From: Polaribacter sp.
Lineage (GTDB): Bacteria; Bacteroidota; Bacteroidia; Flavobacteriales; Flavobacteriaceae
Length of the DNA stretch: 30,544 nt
Direction: 5' to 3'
Assembly: GCA_029248845.1 (NCBI GenBank)
Contig: JAQWIO010000102.1
Location: 1 to 30,544, forward strand
The notes beneath the pieces were generated by a model that saw only the letters and a list, made by a program, of their open reading frames with translations, was not told the origin of the DNA and did not search any database. Every line of letters begins with the position of its first letter. The first letter of the stretch is position 1. The position numbers were made by a program, and so were the translations under genes. Shown here in pieces: positions 8,084 to 16,557 of the stretch.

Positions 8084-8110
8084 TGGTATAAAATTTTAAT
8101 TCGCTTGAGC

Positions 8111-8350
8111 TTATTTGGTTAAAATTCCGTTAGCTCTCGCTTCTTTTATAACTGCAGAAATTCCTTTTCTGTTGATATTTTTTAATGCAGAAGCAGAAAT
8201 TTTTAAAGTAATCCATTTATCTTCTTCTGGAATATAAAAACGCTTGGTCATTAGGTTAGCGTCAAACTTTCTTTTTGTTCTATTTAAAGCATGAGATACA
8301 TTGTTCCCAACCATTGCTTTTTTTCCTGTTAATTCACAAACTCTAGACAT
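8111..8350 (-). CDS. rpmB: 50S ribosomal protein bL28
   Basis: The 79-residue protein begins MSRVCELTGKKAMVGNNVSH and continues with the L28 hallmark NRTKRKFDANL and ISASALKNINRKG. It is a large-subunit protein and the first gene of the rpmB-rpmG-DUF4295 operon. A strong consensus promoter lies 40-70 nt upstream. Confidence 0.96.
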   Translation of the reverse strand: MSRVCELTGKKAMVGNNVSHALNRTKRKFDANLMTKRFYIPEEDKWITLKISASALKNINRKGISAVIKEARANGILTK

Positions 8351-8389
8351 CTTTTCGACAGTTTTATTGTATTATCTCTAAACGAGGTG

Positions 8390-8421
8390 CAAATCTACAA
8401 ATAAATCTAATCCCGAACAAA
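8390..8421 (-). promoter_or_regulatory. Promoter of rpmB-rpmG-DUF4295
   Basis: On the minus strand TTTG (8418-8421), a 20-nt spacer and TAGATTTG (8390-8397) match the Bacteroidota consensus closely. The implied leader before the rpmB ATG is about 35 nt. Confidence 0.75.
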
Positions 8422-8437
8422 ACAATTCTATAAATTT

Positions 8438-9679
8438 TTAAAGAATTTCTTTTCGTAAAATTTCAAGTGATTTACTGACTGTTTTATTGATTACTTTCTC
8501 TCTAGGCTGACCAAAATTGAATTCTTGAACAGTCTCTTGTTCATCAGATATAAAAGCAATATAAACAGTACCAACCCCTTTGCTATTGTGGTCTGAGGTT
8601 GGGCCTGCATTTCCAGTAACAGCAATTGCATAATTTGTTTGTAATTTTTGTTTTACCCCTCTTGCCATTTCAATAGCTACCTGTTTACTAACAACACTCT
8701 GTGAATCAATAGTTTCCTTAGAAACACCTAGCAAATTAATTTTTGTTTCTGCAGTATACGCAACAATACTTCCTTTAAAATAGTAAGATGCGCCTGGAAC
8801 AGAAACCAACGCAGAAGCAATTTTTCCACCGGTTACGCTTTCTGCAGTCGCAATTGTCTTATTCGCCTTTGTAAGCAACTCACCTACTCTTTTTTCTAGA
8901 GAATTGGTATCTTCTACACCTGTGATGATCTCCGGAATTAATTCATACAATTCATTTATTTTACAGTCCAATTCTTTTTCTAAGTTCTCTTTATGAACTC
9001 CCTTAGCAGACAATCGTAAACGGACTCGTCCAAAGGAGGGTAAATAAGCCAATTTAATATGAGGTGGTAAATTATTTTCGAAATCTTCAATTTTTTCAGC
9101 AATTCTACTTTCTCCCTGACCATAGGTCATAATCGTTTTATGAATAATATGCGGAAGTTTAAATTGTTTTTGAATTCTTGGAAGTACTTCGTTTGTAATC
9201 AATCCTTTCATTTCATAGGGAACTCCTGGAAGAGAAATAAAAACCGTTTTATTTTCATAGAACCACATTCCAGGTGCCGTACCAAAATGATTCATCAACA
9301 AGGTTGCTTTCGAAGGCAAGCTTGCCTGTGCTATCTGAACTTCTTTAAAGGGGTGATTTATTTTTTTAAACAACGCTTTAATGTGTAATAAAACTTCTGG
9401 GTATTCAATCATCTTATCATCATTAAAAAAAGCTGCAATTGTTTTTTTAGTAATATCATCTTTTGTTGGACCCAATCCTCCTGTAATAATTACAATACCA
9501 ACTCTTTCTTGCGCTTCTTTCAAAGCATTTAAAATATGTTGTTGATCGTCTTGAATAGAAGTTATTTGATGAACCGAAACTCCAATTTTATTCAACTGTT
9601 GACCAATCCACTGCGAATTGGTATCAACAATTTGACCAATGAGTATTTCATCTCCTATTGTTATAATTTCTGCATTCAT
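8438..9679 (-). CDS. cinA: CinA family protein (nicotinamide-nucleotide amidohydrolase/competence-damage protein)
   Basis: The 413-residue protein has two domains. The N-terminal MoCF-like domain starts MNAEIITIGDEILIGQIVDT and contains ITGGLGPTKDD (65-75). The C-terminal PncC-type amidohydrolase domain (about 260-413) contains TAESVTGG and SVPGASYYFKGSIVAY. CinA recycles pyridine nucleotides by deamidating NMN. The usual motif is AESCTGG, and here the cysteine is valine. The reading frame could extend to 9718, but the start is taken at 9679 because homology begins there and a TATTTTTG -7 box at 9697-9704 would leave an upstream start untranscribed. Confidence 0.92.
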   Translation of the reverse strand: MNAEIITIGDEILIGQIVDTNSQWIGQQLNKIGVSVHQITSIQDDQQHILNALKEAQERVGIVIITGGLGPTKDDITKKTIAAFFNDDKMIEYPEVLLHIKALFKKINHPFKEVQIAQASLPSKATLLMNHFGTAPGMWFYENKTVFISLPGVPYEMKGLITNEVLPRIQKQFKLPHIIHKTIMTYGQGESRIAEKIEDFENNLPPHIKLAYLPSFGRVRLRLSAKGVHKENLEKELDCKINELYELIPEIITGVEDTNSLEKRVGELLTKANKTIATAESVTGGKIASALVSVPGASYYFKGSIVAYTAETKINLLGVSKETIDSQSVVSKQVAIEMARGVKQKLQTNYAIAVTGNAGPTSDHNSKGVGTVYIAFISDEQETVQEFNFGQPREKVINKTVSKSLEILRKEIL

Positions 9680-9696
9680 GATATTATAATATGATA

Positions 9697-9704
9697 CAAA
9701 AATA
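9697..9704 (-). promoter_or_regulatory. Putative -7 box of cinA
   Basis: TATTTTTG on the minus strand fits TAnnTTTG and lies about 18 nt before the cinA ATG. No clear TTTG -33 element was found, so this is a half-site call. Confidence 0.4.
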
Positions 9705-9753
9705 GGAACTAGTTTCAATATTTTAATTAAATTCGAAGATAAATATCATATTA

Positions 9754-10670
9754 ATGAAAGTCTCCTAACAGTTTGCTAATAATTATATCCATCATTATCT
9801 CTTCTTGCTCTTCAATTAATATAAAAAGAACAATTAATACGAATTCCCTATAAAAGTTTTCTAGACAATTCAGATCGAGAATATGTTTTATACCTCCCAA
9901 AAGGGTATAAAGAGTCAGATAAAAATTGGCCTATTTTAATGTTTCTTCATGGAAATGGAAACGTGGAAACGGTAAAAGTGAATTAGGATATATACAAATT
10001 CATGGACCATTATATGAAGCTTGGTTTCAAAAAAGAGACTTGCCTTTTATTATTATTGCTCCTCAACTACATATGTTTGATATGGACAAGCAAGGAATTG
10101 ATTACATAACAAATAGAACTAAAGAATCTATTCCAAAACGACTAAAAATTGGAATTCCTAATCGTCCTAAACCTAGGTTTACATTCGAAAAATTGAATAG
10201 TGTTATAAATGATACCATACCAACAACTAGGATAAATTTTATAAATAAGTATGGCTGGAATGACGTGCAAGAAGATTTAATAGGTATGATTAATAACACC
10301 TTAAAAAACTACAAGGCTGATGATAAAAGAGTTTATTTAACTGGCCTGAGTTTTGGTGGATATGGAACTTGGCATATAGCTAGTAAATATCCAAATAAAT
10401 TTGCGGCAATAAACCCCGTAGTAGGATTTGCATTTCCAGATGTGATAAAATCTATTGCAGAAAAAAAAATACCTATTTGGAATATTTCCGGGGGAAAGGA
10501 CAAAGCAGTCCCCTCTGATTTTTTTTTACACTGGAATTAATAAATTAAAAGAGTTTGGCCATCATAAAGTTAGACTTATTATTCATGAAGATACAGATCA
10601 TATAGAAACTTGGAGAAGAGTTTATGCTGGACAAGATCTTTATGACTGGCTATTGAGTCACTCTAAATAG
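9754..10670 (+). pseudogene. Frameshifted lipoprotein alpha/beta hydrolase (carboxylesterase/phospholipase-like)
   Basis: One ancestral protein can be read only by switching frames. Segment 1 (about 9758-9850) gives a lipoprotein signal peptide, SPNSLLIIISIIISSC, followed by SSINIKRTINTNS. Segment 2 (about 9861-9957) gives LDNSDREYVLYLPKGYKES and ILMFLHGNG, the strand and oxyanion region. Segment 3 (about 9962-10518) gives KRGNGKSELGY through VYLTGLSFGGYGTW (nucleophile motif GLSFGG) to ISGGKDKAVPSDF. Segment 4 (about 10521-10670) gives YTGINKLKEFGHHKVRL and ends DLYDWLLSHSK. The last shift falls in a run of nine T. The ATG at 9754 is in yet another frame, so a fourth lesion is likely. The intact relative would be a secreted serine hydrolase of about 300 residues. 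It is almost certainly non-functional. Confidence 0.85.
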
Positions 10671-10699
10671 AATATTTAATCTTGAAAACATACCATAAA

Positions 10700-11308
10700 T
10701 TACCTCACCCGAATAGTAAAAGCCTCTTTTCCTGCTATAACTCCTTTTAAAACATCATTCTCAAAAACCTTACCTACACCTGCTGGAGTTCCTGTAAATA
10801 TAATATCTCCTTTTTTTAAGGTAAAGTATTGAGAAACATAAGAGATTAGTTCATCTATATTCCACAACATAGCGTCTGTATTTCCTTCTTGAACAATAGC
10901 ATCATTTTTGTATAATTGAAATTTCAAATTAGCTAAATTAAACTCTTCCTTCGGATAAAACTCACCAACAACTGCACTCCCATCAAACGCTTTTGCTTTT
11001 TCCCATGGTAAGCCTCTCTCTTTGCATTTTGCTTGAATATCACGTGCTGTAAAATCGATCCCTAAACCAACTTCCTCATAGTATTTGTAAGCAAACTTTG
11101 GTTCAATATGCTTTCCTACTTTGTTAATTTTCACCAATACCTCAACTTCATAATGGATATCTTTTGAAAAAGGAGGAATAAAAAATGGATTTTTTCTTGG
11201 TAAAATGGCAGAATCTGGTTTTAGAAAAATCACCGGACTTTCAGGTCTTTCATTAGCTAATTCTTCAATATGTTTTGCGTAGTTACGCCCAATACAAATT
11301 ATTTTCAT
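10700..11308 (-). CDS. Fumarylacetoacetate hydrolase (FAH) family protein
   Basis: The 202-residue single-domain protein starts MKIICIGRNYAKHIEELAN and has the FAH metal ligands E54 and E56 (YEVEVLV) and D85 (GLGIDFTARD), with FTGTPAGVG at 171-179 near the end. Its size matches the FAHD1-like subgroup, which act on small 2-oxoacids (acylpyruvate hydrolysis or oxaloacetate decarboxylation); the substrate cannot be read from sequence. The frame is open to 11341, but that extension overlaps the end of purU and lacks family similarity, so ATG 11308 is chosen. It lies 7 bp after purU and is probably co-transcribed with it. Confidence 0.88.
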   Translation of the reverse strand: MKIICIGRNYAKHIEELANERPESPVIFLKPDSAILPRKNPFFIPPFSKDIHYEVEVLVKINKVGKHIEPKFAYKYYEEVGLGIDFTARDIQAKCKERGLPWEKAKAFDGSAVVGEFYPKEEFNLANLKFQLYKNDAIVQEGNTDAMLWNIDELISYVSQYFTLKKGDIIFTGTPAGVGKVFENDVLKGVIAGKEAFTIRVR

Positions 11309-11315
11309 AATTAAA

Positions 11316-12185
11316 TTACTCTCCTGCTTCTGGAAAAACAATAGCTCTATTACCTGAAACTATAATTTGATGGTTCAGATGGTTTTTAACGGCTCTTGCC
11401 AAGACCAATTTTTCTATATCTGCACCTATTATTTTCAATGTTTGAGGGGTGCTTTCATGAGTTACAGGCTTCACATCTTGCTCAATAATAGGACCTTCAT
11501 CTAAATCTTCTGTTGCGTAATGAGCGGTTGCCCCTATTAATTTTACACCTCTTTCATATGCTTTTCTGTATGGATTTGCTCCTTGAAAAGCTGGTAAAAA
11601 TGAATGATGAATATTGATAATTCTTTGAGGATAATGATTGATAAAACGAGAGGATAAAATCTGCATATATCTGGCCATAATTACCAAATCTATATTATTA
11701 GAATCTAATAATTGAATAATTTGCCCCTCTTGCTCCTCTTTAGTTTCCTTCGTAATTGGAAGGTAATAAAAAGGAACATCAAACATTTCTGCAATGTGTC
11801 TTAATTTGTTGTGATTACTGATAATCATCTTCACATTACAATCCAGTCGACCTTCTCTAAAACGCTCTAATAAATCATATAAATTATGACTCGTATGCGA
11901 AACCATCAAAGCCACATTCTGTTTTTTATCACCATAATGAACAGACCAACTAAAATGTAACGGATCTGCCAGTTCTAGAAAGCTATTTTCTAATTGGTCT
12001 TTTGAAATAATAGTTCCATCAGCATTCAAACGAACCCTCATAAAATAAGAATTCTCAATAGAATTTACATACTGTTGACAACTTAAAATATTAAATCCTT
12101 TGTCATAAAAAAAATTGGTAATCTTTGCGACCAATCCTTTTTGATCAGGACAATTTATTAAAAAAGTTACTACTTGTGATTTCAT
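11316..12185 (-). CDS. purU: Formyltetrahydrofolate deformylase PurU
   Basis: The 289-residue protein has an N-terminal ACT domain (about 1-80, opening VVTFLINCPDQKGLVAKIT) and a formyltransferase-fold catalytic domain with N191 and H193 in NIHHSFLPAF and D229 in TEDLDEGPI. This is the Asn-His-Asp triad of the family. PurU hydrolyses 10-formyl-THF to formate and THF, balancing the one-carbon pool. The ACT domain is the expected amino-acid-sensing module. A consensus promoter lies upstream, and the FAH gene follows after 7 bp. Confidence 0.94.
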   Translation of the reverse strand: MKSQVVTFLINCPDQKGLVAKITNFFYDKGFNILSCQQYVNSIENSYFMRVRLNADGTIISKDQLENSFLELADPLHFSWSVHYGDKKQNVALMVSHTSHNLYDLLERFREGRLDCNVKMIISNHNKLRHIAEMFDVPFYYLPITKETKEEQEGQIIQLLDSNNIDLVIMARYMQILSSRFINHYPQRIINIHHSFLPAFQGANPYRKAYERGVKLIGATAHYATEDLDEGPIIEQDVKPVTHESTPQTLKIIGADIEKLVLARAVKNHLNHQIIVSGNRAIVFPEAGE

Positions 12186-12236
12186 TTGTTTTATTAAAAA
12201 AATTGAAATTAAAAAATCTAGAACCTATAATCATCA

Positions 12237-12270
12237 CAAATTTATTCATTTATTTATAAATTTGATCAAA
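12237..12270 (-). promoter_or_regulatory. Promoter of purU-FAH
   Basis: Minus strand TTTG (12267-12270), 22-nt spacer, TAAATTTG (12237-12244), fitting the Bacteroidota consensus. The -7 box is about 52 nt upstream of the purU ATG. Confidence 0.6.
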
Positions 12271-12297
12271 TTGAGAACCAGAAATGTACTTTTAAAA

Positions 12298-13137
12298 CTA
12301 AGGGATCCACTTTTTGGGAAAGTTGGGTTTTCTCTTCTCTAAAAAAGCATCTCTTCCTTCTTTTGCTTCATCTGTCATATAAGCTAGTCTGGTTGCTTCA
12401 CCCGCAAAAACTTGCTGACCAACCATACCATCGTCCGTTAAATTCATTGCAAATTTTAACATTTTTATAGAAGTCGGACTTTTCTCTAGTATTTCTTGAG
12501 CCCATTCATAGGCAGTACTTTCTAATTCCTCATGAGGAATTACAGCATTCACCATTCCCATATCGTAAGCCTCTTGAGCAGAATAGTTTCTCCCTAGAAA
12601 GAAAATCTCTCTTGCTTTTTTCTGACCTACCATTTTTGCCAAATATGCCGAACCATAACCACCATCAAATGAGGTTACATCTGCATCTGTTTGTTTAAAA
12701 ATAGCATGCTCTTTACTTGCTAAAGTCAAATCACAGACTACATGCAAACTATGTCCACCTCCAACAGCCCAACCGGGAACCACAGCTATTACTGCTTTTG
12801 GCATAAATCGAATCAAACGTTGAACTTCTAAAATATTGAGTCTGTGGTAGCCATCTTCTCCAACATAACCTTGATGTCCACGTGCTTTCTGATCTCCTCC
12901 AGAACAAAAAGAATATACGCCATCTTTTGTACTCGGCCCCTCGGCAGAAAGCAAGACCACACCAATGTTTACATCTTCACCTGCATCATAAAAAGCATCA
13001 TATAATTCTTTAGTAGTTTTTGGTCTAAAAGCATTTCTAACATTGGGTCTATTAAATGCAATTCTAGCGACTCCATTACATTTTTTATATGTAATGTCTT
13101 CATATTCATTAACAGTTTTCCACTCAGGTTGTATCAT
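12298..13137 (-). CDS. menB: 1,4-dihydroxy-2-naphthoyl-CoA synthase MenB (type II)
   Basis: The 279-residue crotonase-fold protein contains SGGDQKARG (79-87), PGWAVGGGHS (121-130) and SFDGGYGSAYLAKMVGQKKAREI (from 156). MenB cyclises o-succinylbenzoyl-CoA to DHNA-CoA in menaquinone synthesis. The stretch QTDADV (149-154) has aspartate where bicarbonate-dependent type I enzymes such as E. coli have QTG, so this should be the type II form that does not need bicarbonate. menD lies 1.7 kb away in the same orientation but separated by two genes. It is transcribed divergently from the esterase-like gene. Confidence 0.95.
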   Translation of the reverse strand: MIQPEWKTVNEYEDITYKKCNGVARIAFNRPNVRNAFRPKTTKELYDAFYDAGEDVNIGVVLLSAEGPSTKDGVYSFCSGGDQKARGHQGYVGEDGYHRLNILEVQRLIRFMPKAVIAVVPGWAVGGGHSLHVVCDLTLASKEHAIFKQTDADVTSFDGGYGSAYLAKMVGQKKAREIFFLGRNYSAQEAYDMGMVNAVIPHEELESTAYEWAQEILEKSPTSIKMLKFAMNLTDDGMVGQQVFAGEATRLAYMTDEAKEGRDAFLEKRKPNFPKKWIP

Positions 13138-13206
13138 AATTTTGTATTTTGGACGTTCTTGTTAGAAGAACAAAATAATTAGTCACAAAAATAAAGATTT
13201 AAATTT

Positions 13207-14364
13207 ATGATAAAGAAATCATTCTCACTAATATTTATTCTTTTTTGCTTTAGCGGATTTTCACAGAAAATAATTGAAACAAAAATAGCGTCAGATATTT
13301 TAGAAAATTCTCGAAATTTAAAAATTTATTTACCTAAAGGATATGAAAAAGATAGTTTAAAAAACTATCCATTAGCCGTAGTTTTTGATGCAGAGTATTT
13401 GTTCGATATCTATGTGGGGAATTCTGTTTTTTTTGCATTAAAAGACAGAGCTCCTAAGCAAATTGTTGTGGGAATTTCTATGGAAAAAACTAAAAAAAAA
13501 GACAGCTATTACAATATTGAAAATGGTAGACTAAATACAACAAATATTCAATTTTATGAATTTGTGAGAGATGAAGTTATTTTTTTTATGGAAAGTAATT
13601 ACAGAACGTCTCCCTTTATTTCTCTGATTGGTGAGGGGACTTCCGCCAATTTAATCAGTCATTACTTAAAAGAATCACAACCTTTTATAAATTCTTATAT
13701 CTGTATCAATCCTACTTTTTCTGATTTTGTTGAACTAGAATTTCAATCATATAATCTTAAAAAATTTTTAAAAGAAGACAATACTTTTTATCTATACACC
13801 AATAATTCAACCTCATTTTCCTTAAAAAAACAAGCTAGAATTGGAGAATTACAAAAAGGTTTATCATCTCTGGAAATAAAGAATTTTAACATTATAAATG
13901 ATACGATAAGAACCTCTAGCAGCATCTCTGCAATGAGCGAGGCAATACCAAGGGCAATCAATAAAATTTTTGAAATTTATTCTCCAATTACAAAAGATGA
14001 ATTTGAAAAAAACATAAAAGATACTACTCCTAAAGATGCCATAGCTTACTTAGAAAACAAATATTTAGAAATCGAATTCTTATTTGGAAGCAATATAGGG
14101 ATTAGAGAGAGAGATATTTATGCGATTGAAAATATAATTATTGAAAAAGAAAATGGTGATTATTTACGTGAATTTGGCAAAATGATTTTAAAATTATTTC
14201 CTAGTTCACCCCTAGGCGATTATTATATTGGCAGGTACTATGAGAGTGGAAATAATATTAAAAAGGCTTTGAAATATTACAAAATTGGATATGGAAAAAT
14301 GGATCCTTCTGATCCAAATTCAGATGCTTTTTATGAAAATATTTTAAGATTAAGTGGTCAATAA
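13207..14364 (+). CDS. Secreted esterase-fold protein with degenerate active site and C-terminal TPR-like repeat
   Basis: The 385-residue protein has a signal peptide (MIKKSFSLIFILFCFSGFSQ, cleavage near residue 20). The following domain resembles esterase D/Fes-type alpha/beta hydrolases: LKIYLPKGYEKD (38-49), YPLAVVFDAEYLF (54-66), ESNYRTSP (129-136). At the nucleophile elbow the expected G-x-S-x-G reads GEGTS (142-146), so glycine replaces the catalytic serine. The region where the catalytic histidine normally lies (about 235-245, NDTIRTSSS) has no histidine. The end (about 340-385, LGDYYIGRYYESGNNIKKALKYYKIGY) looks like a TPR repeat. It is likely a non-catalytic binding protein in the periplasm. 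The frame is intact, so it is probably not simply decaying. Confidence 0.75.
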   Translation: MIKKSFSLIFILFCFSGFSQKIIETKIASDILENSRNLKIYLPKGYEKDSLKNYPLAVVFDAEYLFDIYVGNSVFFALKDRAPKQIVVGISMEKTKKKDSYYNIENGRLNTTNIQFYEFVRDEVIFFMESNYRTSPFISLIGEGTSANLISHYLKESQPFINSYICINPTFSDFVELEFQSYNLKKFLKEDNTFYLYTNNSTSFSLKKQARIGELQKGLSSLEIKNFNIINDTIRTSSSISAMSEAIPRAINKIFEIYSPITKDEFEKNIKDTTPKDAIAYLENKYLEIEFLFGSNIGIRERDIYAIENIIIEKENGDYLREFGKMILKLFPSSPLGDYYIGRYYESGNNIKKALKYYKIGYGKMDPSDPNSDAFYENILRLSGQ

Positions 14365-14402
14365 AATTACTATCAACAATCACTAAAAAAATTAAAAAAA
14401 TC

Positions 14403-14822
14403 CTAGTTCACCAATTCAATTCTATCTTCTTTGATCATAATAAGCTTCTTTCTATATAGGTTACCAACTGCTTTTTTAAATGCTTTCTTACTCATTTTCA
14501 TATGAAAACGAATAGAATCAGGAGAGCTTTTATCTGTAATTAAAATAAATCCCTCTCTACTATCTTTGAGTTTAGAAAGAACTTTATCTACATCAGAATC
14601 AATGACATTTCTAAAACCCTGTGGTCTCAGAGACACATCTATTTTTCCATCTTCACGTATTTTTTTTATAAATCCAACAAGCTCCATATTCTCTTCTATA
14701 TCTTGAAAAACTTCACTTCTGAATAGCAATCCCTCAAATTCATCATTAATTAAAACAGTATAACCCAAGGCTGTTTCGGTTTCAATGACAAACTGCACTT
14801 TATCTCCTTCTAGTAAATCCAT
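14403..14822 (-). CDS. CvfB-like S1 RNA-binding/winged-helix protein (short form)
   Basis: The 139-residue protein resembles the second half of CvfB. An S1-like OB domain (about 1-70) contains GYTVLINDEFEGLLFRSEVF and IREDGKIDVSLRPQG. A short linker leads to a winged-helix segment (about 85-139) with MSKKAFKKAVGNLYRKKLI. CvfB proteins are about 280 residues with several S1 domains; this form keeps only one plus the winged helix. CvfB binds RNA and affects virulence regulation in Firmicutes; a role in RNA binding here is inferred. Its ATG overlaps the menD stop by one base (TAATG), indicating translational coupling. Confidence 0.8.
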   Translation of the reverse strand: MDLLEGDKVQFVIETETALGYTVLINDEFEGLLFRSEVFQDIEENMELVGFIKKIREDGKIDVSLRPQGFRNVIDSDVDKVLSKLKDSREGFILITDKSSPDSIRFHMKMSKKAFKKAVGNLYRKKLIMIKEDRIELVN

Positions 14823-16480
14823 TATTGTATATATTTAAAATAGTTTTTTAAAAGCAAATCGTTTTCTACACTTGGTGTGAAAATTTCTAAAATTTTAGGG
14901 TTGACTGAAGCCTTGTAAAAACTCTCTAATTGTTCTTTTATTGTTGTTGTTGAATACGCTTTATGATATTCAAAACCATGCATTTTAGACAAATGCTCTG
15001 CAGTCAAACAGTGAGGGGTTTCAAAATATTTAGTTGCATTTGTAGTAGATGGTCCAGGAATAATTTTAAAAATTCCACCACCAGAATTATTTATTAAAAC
15101 AATCCTAAAATTAGGAGGTATATGATCATTCCATAACCCATTACTATCATAGAAAAAGCTTAAATCACCAGTAATAAAAACAGTTTGTTTTGAACTTGCA
15201 AATGCCGCTCCAATCGCAGTACTTGTACTCCCATCGATACCACTTGTACCTCTATTGCAAAAAACTTCTACAGAATCTTTAATAGAAAATAGCTGAGCGT
15301 ATCTTATAATAGAGCTATTGCTAATTTGAAGTTGAGAGTATTCTGGCACGCTTTCTAAAATTTGCTCGAAGGCTTTAAAATCTGAATGGCCAATTTGATC
15401 TATATATTGTTGATGTTTCACTCTTTTTTCGTTTCTAAATGAAAGCCATTTTTGCTGATAATCACTCGTTACTTTTTGAATACTATTGTTAAATGTTATA
15501 AAAAAATCCGAAGGCTTTTGTTGAATAAATTCTGTCAAAGAAAAAAAGGTGTTTGTTGCTTTTTTCTCATCAATATCCCAATGATGTTTGGGCTGATATA
15601 AACGTAAAAATTGTTTAATTTTTTTAGAAATAATCATGCCCCCAAACGTGATTAAAACTTCGGGTTGAAGCTCTTTAAACTCAAAATCATCGAGAGAAAA
15701 TATAAGTTGATCTATGGAATCTACTACATTTTTGTGATGCAAGTTAGAGGTTGTTTCTGTAAGAATCAGCACAGAGGTGTCTTCCGCATAAAAATTGATA
15801 AGTTCGTTGATTTTTTTATCTGGAAAACTAACCCCTACCAATATCATCTTCTTCTTTGCACTGTTCCAAATATCTGCAAAAAAAGGATAATCTACTCTTG
15901 AATTCTCAAGAGAGCTCATAGAAATACGAGGGAAATGAAAATTATTTAAAAAAGATACTGTTTCATATAAAGGTTCATCAAAGGGAACGTTTATGTGAAC
16001 AGGACCTTGATTTGAACTTGCAATCTGTAAAGCCTCCCCTATTAATTGTGAATTTCTAGTTTTAAACGTTGGGTTTTCTATCAAGTTTGCTGAAAATAAA
16101 ATATGATTTTCAAATACATTTTCTTGACGAATTGTTTGACCATCACCAATATCAATTAAATGTTTAGGTCGATCGGCAGAAATTACTACCAAAGGGATAT
16201 TACTGTAAAATGATTCAGCAATTGCAGGATAATAATTGAGTAGTGCTGATCCTGAAGTACACAAAATTGCAACAGGCTTTTGAGTTTGCTGCGCTATTCC
16301 TAAAGCAAAAAAAGCTGCACAACGCTCGTCTACAATACTAAAAGTGTCTATATCTTTATGATTTGAGAAACCAATAGTAAGTGGTGCATTCCGAGAACCA
16401 GGAGAAATCACAACCGTCTCAATTTTAAATTGATGACAAGCTGAAATAAGGATTTGTGCAAGTTCTTTCTTTGGATACAT
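14822..16480 (-). CDS. menD: SEPHCHC synthase MenD
   Basis: The 552-residue ThDP-dependent enzyme begins with VVISPGSRNAPLTIG (23-37) and has DERCAAFFALG (51-61), including the family's catalytic glutamate region. Near the C-terminus are NRGTSGIDGSTSTAIG and TGDLSFFYDSNG, the ThDP-diphosphate and metal-binding segment. MenD joins isochorismate and 2-oxoglutarate in the first committed step of menaquinone synthesis. Length and motifs are standard. A consensus promoter lies just upstream, and cvfB-like follows with a one-base overlap. Confidence 0.96.
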   Translation of the reverse strand: MYPKKELAQILISACHQFKIETVVISPGSRNAPLTIGFSNHKDIDTFSIVDERCAAFFALGIAQQTQKPVAILCTSGSALLNYYPAIAESFYSNIPLVVISADRPKHLIDIGDGQTIRQENVFENHILFSANLIENPTFKTRNSQLIGEALQIASSNQGPVHINVPFDEPLYETVSFLNNFHFPRISMSSLENSRVDYPFFADIWNSAKKKMILVGVSFPDKKINELINFYAEDTSVLILTETTSNLHHKNVVDSIDQLIFSLDDFEFKELQPEVLITFGGMIISKKIKQFLRLYQPKHHWDIDEKKATNTFFSLTEFIQQKPSDFFITFNNSIQKVTSDYQQKWLSFRNEKRVKHQQYIDQIGHSDFKAFEQILESVPEYSQLQISNSSIIRYAQLFSIKDSVEVFCNRGTSGIDGSTSTAIGAAFASSKQTVFITGDLSFFYDSNGLWNDHIPPNFRIVLINNSGGGIFKIIPGPSTTNATKYFETPHCLTAEHLSKMHGFEYHKAYSTTTIKEQLESFYKASVNPKILEIFTPSVENDLLLKNYFKYIQ

Positions 16481-16505
16481 TTATTACTCTTAAAAAATGT
16501 GATTC

Positions 16506-16539
16506 CAAAATTAAATCCTGAAATGACATTTTATACAAA
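16506..16539 (-). promoter_or_regulatory. Promoter of menD
   Basis: Minus strand TTTG (16536-16539), 22-nt spacer, TAATTTTG (16506-16513), about 26 nt upstream of the menD ATG. The TTTG is also the end of the T tract of the preceding gene's terminator, so the two signals share bases. Confidence 0.65.
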
Positions 16540-16557
16540 AACCAACTAAGTTGGTTA
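16535..16557 (-). terminator. Short terminator overlapping the end of the transaldolase/FSA gene
   Basis: AACCAAC (16540-16546) and GTTGGTT (16550-16556) form a 7-bp stem with a 3-nt loop, followed on the minus strand by TTTTTG. The stem overlaps the stop codon at 16555-16557. The stem is short, so termination may be partial. Confidence 0.5.

Noticed and set aside
9680..9718. 13-residue N-terminal extension of CinA
   Set aside because: It lies upstream of a TATTTTTG -7 box, and family similarity begins at MNAEIITIGDE.
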